A DNA stretch of 64,000 bases. Source: Sanderia malayensis. Lineage: Eukaryota; Cnidaria; Scyphozoa; Semaeostomeae; Pelagiidae. The notes below the pieces were generated by a model that ran no database searches, was not told the DNA's origin, and saw only the letters and a list, made by a program, of their open reading frames with translations. A program made the position numbers and the translations under genes. The stretch lies in the NCBI GenBank assembly GCA_013076295.1, contig RQOL01000828.1, forward strand, positions 3,903,219 through 3,967,218, written 5' to 3'. Shown piece after piece: positions 61,901-64,000 of this stretch (its first letter is position 1; the number at the start of each line of letters is the position of its first letter).

Positions 61901-63755
61901 TTCGCCATTTTTTCACTATTTCCTACTATCACTACGTAGCTATATGTATTTATTTTTGGGTATTTTTCTTTCAGTAAACTCGGTGCCATCTGTTAGCATT
62001 TCTCCATTAAATGGCTATCTATTAATTGGAATGGGCAATTATTTGAATTTTTACAACACGTTTTCTGAAGATCGTCACAGACAGGTATGAGTAATGATGA
62101 TGCTGGTTCATAATGGCTCATAATATATGTTATGTTGCATCTGTGTGTTCTACTTCATTAGAGCCCCTGATATAATGAGCCATAGAGACAGCCAAGCCAA
62201 GGTATGGACTAATAATGAGAGATTTGATTCCCATTTCATTATACACGCGTTGTTTTATAAGAAACTAAGCTTAGATTTAATACTAAGTTTCTTGACTTTA
62301 GTACTCAGTTTCTTCTTTTGACTATTCCATTTTCAAGCTTTAAGTTTGCGAGTGATTAGCTCTATTGGTACAGCATCATTTGATATCAGAATCAAATATT
62401 TGTCGCTCGGGAGCTCGCAATATTGAGACCCAACTTTAATTGACTCTCACTCGATTTGCGTTAAAAACATGCTCTGTATCAAATACTGTTTTAAAATGGA
62501 AGTCCCTCGTGCATGACTGAGAATTGATAAACAACACAAATTTGCTCACAAGTCTTGTGCTTGTTTTTAAAGTCTCCCATAACACACAATAATAAGTAAA
62601 ATACAAAGGAAGAGATGTAAGAGGTGTAGTGCTTCTTTCACTCGAGGCTTGTCCACGAATAGCTGATCCTTTTTCATCTAGATACGAGAAAATACTATTT
62701 AACTTATCGTTTCCTAAATTTGTGCGTTTGAATTTTAGACTGCTGGAAAAGTATTCAAATTGCCAGATAAATTTAAGAGGATTGGAAGCAGTGACGAGGT
62801 TTTTTATCATGAGTGATTCATTTTTGACTGATATTTCTTCCCTATTATGGGTTTTTTATAAAGAGCCTGCTTCAAGGCCTGGTTCTTAAAGTTCCTTATT
62901 TTAGGACCTGTTTTAGCCAAATTGTATTGCACCAATTTTTAATAGTTCCCTAATTTTAGCTTCGCATTCCGTGTGCGAAGATGACATAAATGCAAAAGTG
63001 TTAGGCCCTTTACATATTGGTTTCTTCTTCGGTTCTTTTAAAAAGCCGTATATATAATGGATTGATATGGTCTAGATGTTAATTTAATAATGGTTATAAA
63101 TTCTAATAATGGTTATAATATGTGTTAAGTTAGGGTTCGACACGAGAAAGTACAACCTTCTGCTAGCTTGCGAGTATGATTTCTGATTGATTTACATTGT
63201 GACCGGGTTTCCATACAACATACTGTGTCTGACGACAGACAGCTTAGACATAAATTAAGCACAATAACAATCAAACAATTATAACAAGACACTAATTAGT
63301 ACAATAATAATAACAATCATAACATATGGTTAAAATTTAATAATGGTTGTACAATCTCCAATAATACTTGATTCTTTTTGCAGCTAAAGATGGTTATTTA
63401 TCATCCTGATATGGATTATGCTCGAAATTATGTCCGGCTGAATTCCATGAAGTTTCATCCAACTCCTGGTGTTGGCATTCTCTATGGCAATACTATAGGA
63501 CATTTGACATTTTTCAAAGTTAGGTAAGGTTTTCCTATGGTTATCTGGTTATCTTAACAACAGGTCCCAATAAGTTCTTACAACAAATAATGTTTGGGTT
63601 CCCTCGGGATTTTACTCCATGATATTTTTTCAGAAAATCCTATTGTGGTTTTTGTTCTGGCATCTTTACTGATTACAAATGTTGATTTCTTCCAAGGTTT
63701 TCGCAAATTTTCTCAGCAACTTTTTATTTCTTTTATTAGTGGAGAACCCAGGTAA
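58935..63755 (+). CDS. AMBRA1-like: AMBRA1-like WD40 protein, short form
   Basis: AMBRA1 is a substrate receptor of the CUL4-DDB1 ubiquitin ligase that controls autophagy (BECN1, ULK1) and D-type cyclins. Nine exons (58935-59057, 59359-59420, 59764-59947, 60443-60615, 60848-61053, 61513-61692, 61975-62084, 63384-63523, 63740-63755) stay in frame for 397 aa. N-terminal WD40s: RLLQKFVEYK, then FSFSPDG, VASSHGDHHVKVFDLGTEKR, KGHPRTAWSLAFHPYHNNIL, IRVWDLR and VVASLAFHPTDDDILVAASA, FMLDWRNGSLLCSF, LKFDPLGTWMIIAV, all parallel to human AMBRA1. The C-terminal WD40 half resumes at CSIYNDASFDISQDASLLAM, SPLNGYLLIGMGNY and FHPTPGVGILYGNTIGHLTF. The roughly 500-residue disordered insert of human AMBRA1 between the two halves, and its long tail, are missing. 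Exon 9 may instead splice onward beyond the window (CCCAG/GTAAAA). Confidence 0.85.
60071..60216. repeat. CAGTAAAA-family MITE in an AMBRA1-like intron
   Basis: GCATAGAAGAACCAATGGGTT, GATATTTCTACTCAAAACAG and TTTGCAGGCCCTTGTATTGG with a decayed TTTTCACTG end follow the family order. Confidence 0.6.
61140..61382. repeat. MITE with AAGCTTTATTAAGCCC ends in an AMBRA1-like intron
   Basis: Left GTAAAAGCTTTATTAAGCCC is roughly inverted at the right as GGGCTTAATAGAGCCTTTAA. Inside are inverted GGAGGCTTTTTTAATTG and GAGAGGCTTAATAAC blocks. Similar to the shorter element at 30065. Confidence 0.6.
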
Positions 63756-63836
63756 AAAGAACGTTGATGTTTCATTTAACTTGGCGCGAAACTGTCTCAA
63801 GAAAACTAATCAGAGAGACGCAATTCTCCATTGTTA

Positions 63837-64000
63837 GGGCCTTATCACATGAGCCCGGTTGACCGGGCTGGCCCGGTTTGCCGAGATCTCACTATCAATG
63901 ACAAACACACATAAAACACGTCTTCCTATCACATGAGAGCCGGGCTGGCCCGGCTAACCGAGATCTCACTTTCACCAAGTGGGATCCCGGTTGAACGGGC
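63837..64000. repeat. Repeat-rich window end: duplicated ATCACATGAG unit
   Basis: Two direct copies of about 80 bases, starting ATCACATGAG at 63845 and 63928, each containing CGGGCTGGCCCGG and GCCGAGATCTCACT-type text. CCCGGTTGACCGGG is a palindrome. Probably the start of a transposon or satellite that runs past the window edge. Confidence 0.6.

Noticed and set aside
62343..62425. tRNA-like sequence starting GCGAGTGATTAGCTCTATTGG in an AMBRA1-like intron
   Set aside because: An A-box and a hairpin in the anticodon position are seen, but the B-box (GTCGCTCGGGAGC) and acceptor stem are too poor to support a tRNA or SINE call.

Overview
The window is nuclear DNA from an animal. Genes are split by short AT-rich GT-AG introns, are dense on both strands, and are separated by many small inverted-repeat transposons. 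The gene set (two AA15 lytic polysaccharide monooxygenases, a divergent pair of unusual ionotropic glutamate receptors, an intronless class A GPCR, flagellar and ciliary proteins) fits an early-branching metazoan, most likely a cnidarian such as an anthozoan. That placement is inference; no rRNA or mitochondrial marker is present.

Layout. 0.3-1.35 kb (+): 3' part of a diamine (spermidine/spermine-type) acetyltransferase. 1.98-8.93 kb (+): a complete 23-exon FUBP/KSRP-type four-KH-domain protein whose introns carry four intact and one decayed copy of a U18-type C/D box snoRNA plus a miRNA-like hairpin. 10.96-13.68 kb (-): a PLP-dependent aminotransferase. 14.3-15.6 kb (-): an intronless orphan GPCR. 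17.3-17.8 kb: a 61-bp minisatellite. 18.1-19.5 kb (-): a suppressor-APC-domain protein (SAPCD). 20.05-23.06 kb (-): PIGK, the catalytic subunit of GPI transamidase. 23.66-29.97 kb (+): a 15-exon adenylate kinase with three catalytic domains. 30.5-32.0 kb (-): COQ4. 32.8-38.3 kb (+): DDX39B/UAP56 RNA helicase. 38.7-39.5 kb (-) and 45.15-45.8 kb (+): two AA15 LPMOs on either side of CFAP157 (40.9-43.95 kb, +). 46.2-50.1 kb (-) and 53.5-57.8 kb (+): two paralogous ionotropic glutamate receptors, head to head. 58.9-63.76 kb (+): a short AMBRA1-like WD40 protein.

The genes do not form an operon or one pathway. Two share functional themes: the triple adenylate kinase and CFAP157 both belong to axonemal or sperm-flagellum biology, and FUBP, DDX39B and the snoRNAs to RNA metabolism. 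PIGK/adenylate kinase, COQ4/DDX39B and the two receptors are head-to-head pairs, the first two with short shared upstream regions. At least six families of small DNA-transposon derivatives (TA-, TTA- and 8-bp-duplication types, plus fold-backs) occupy introns and intergenic DNA, including one element nested in another. The strongest unexpected signal is the multi-intron U18 snoRNA set in the FUBP gene.
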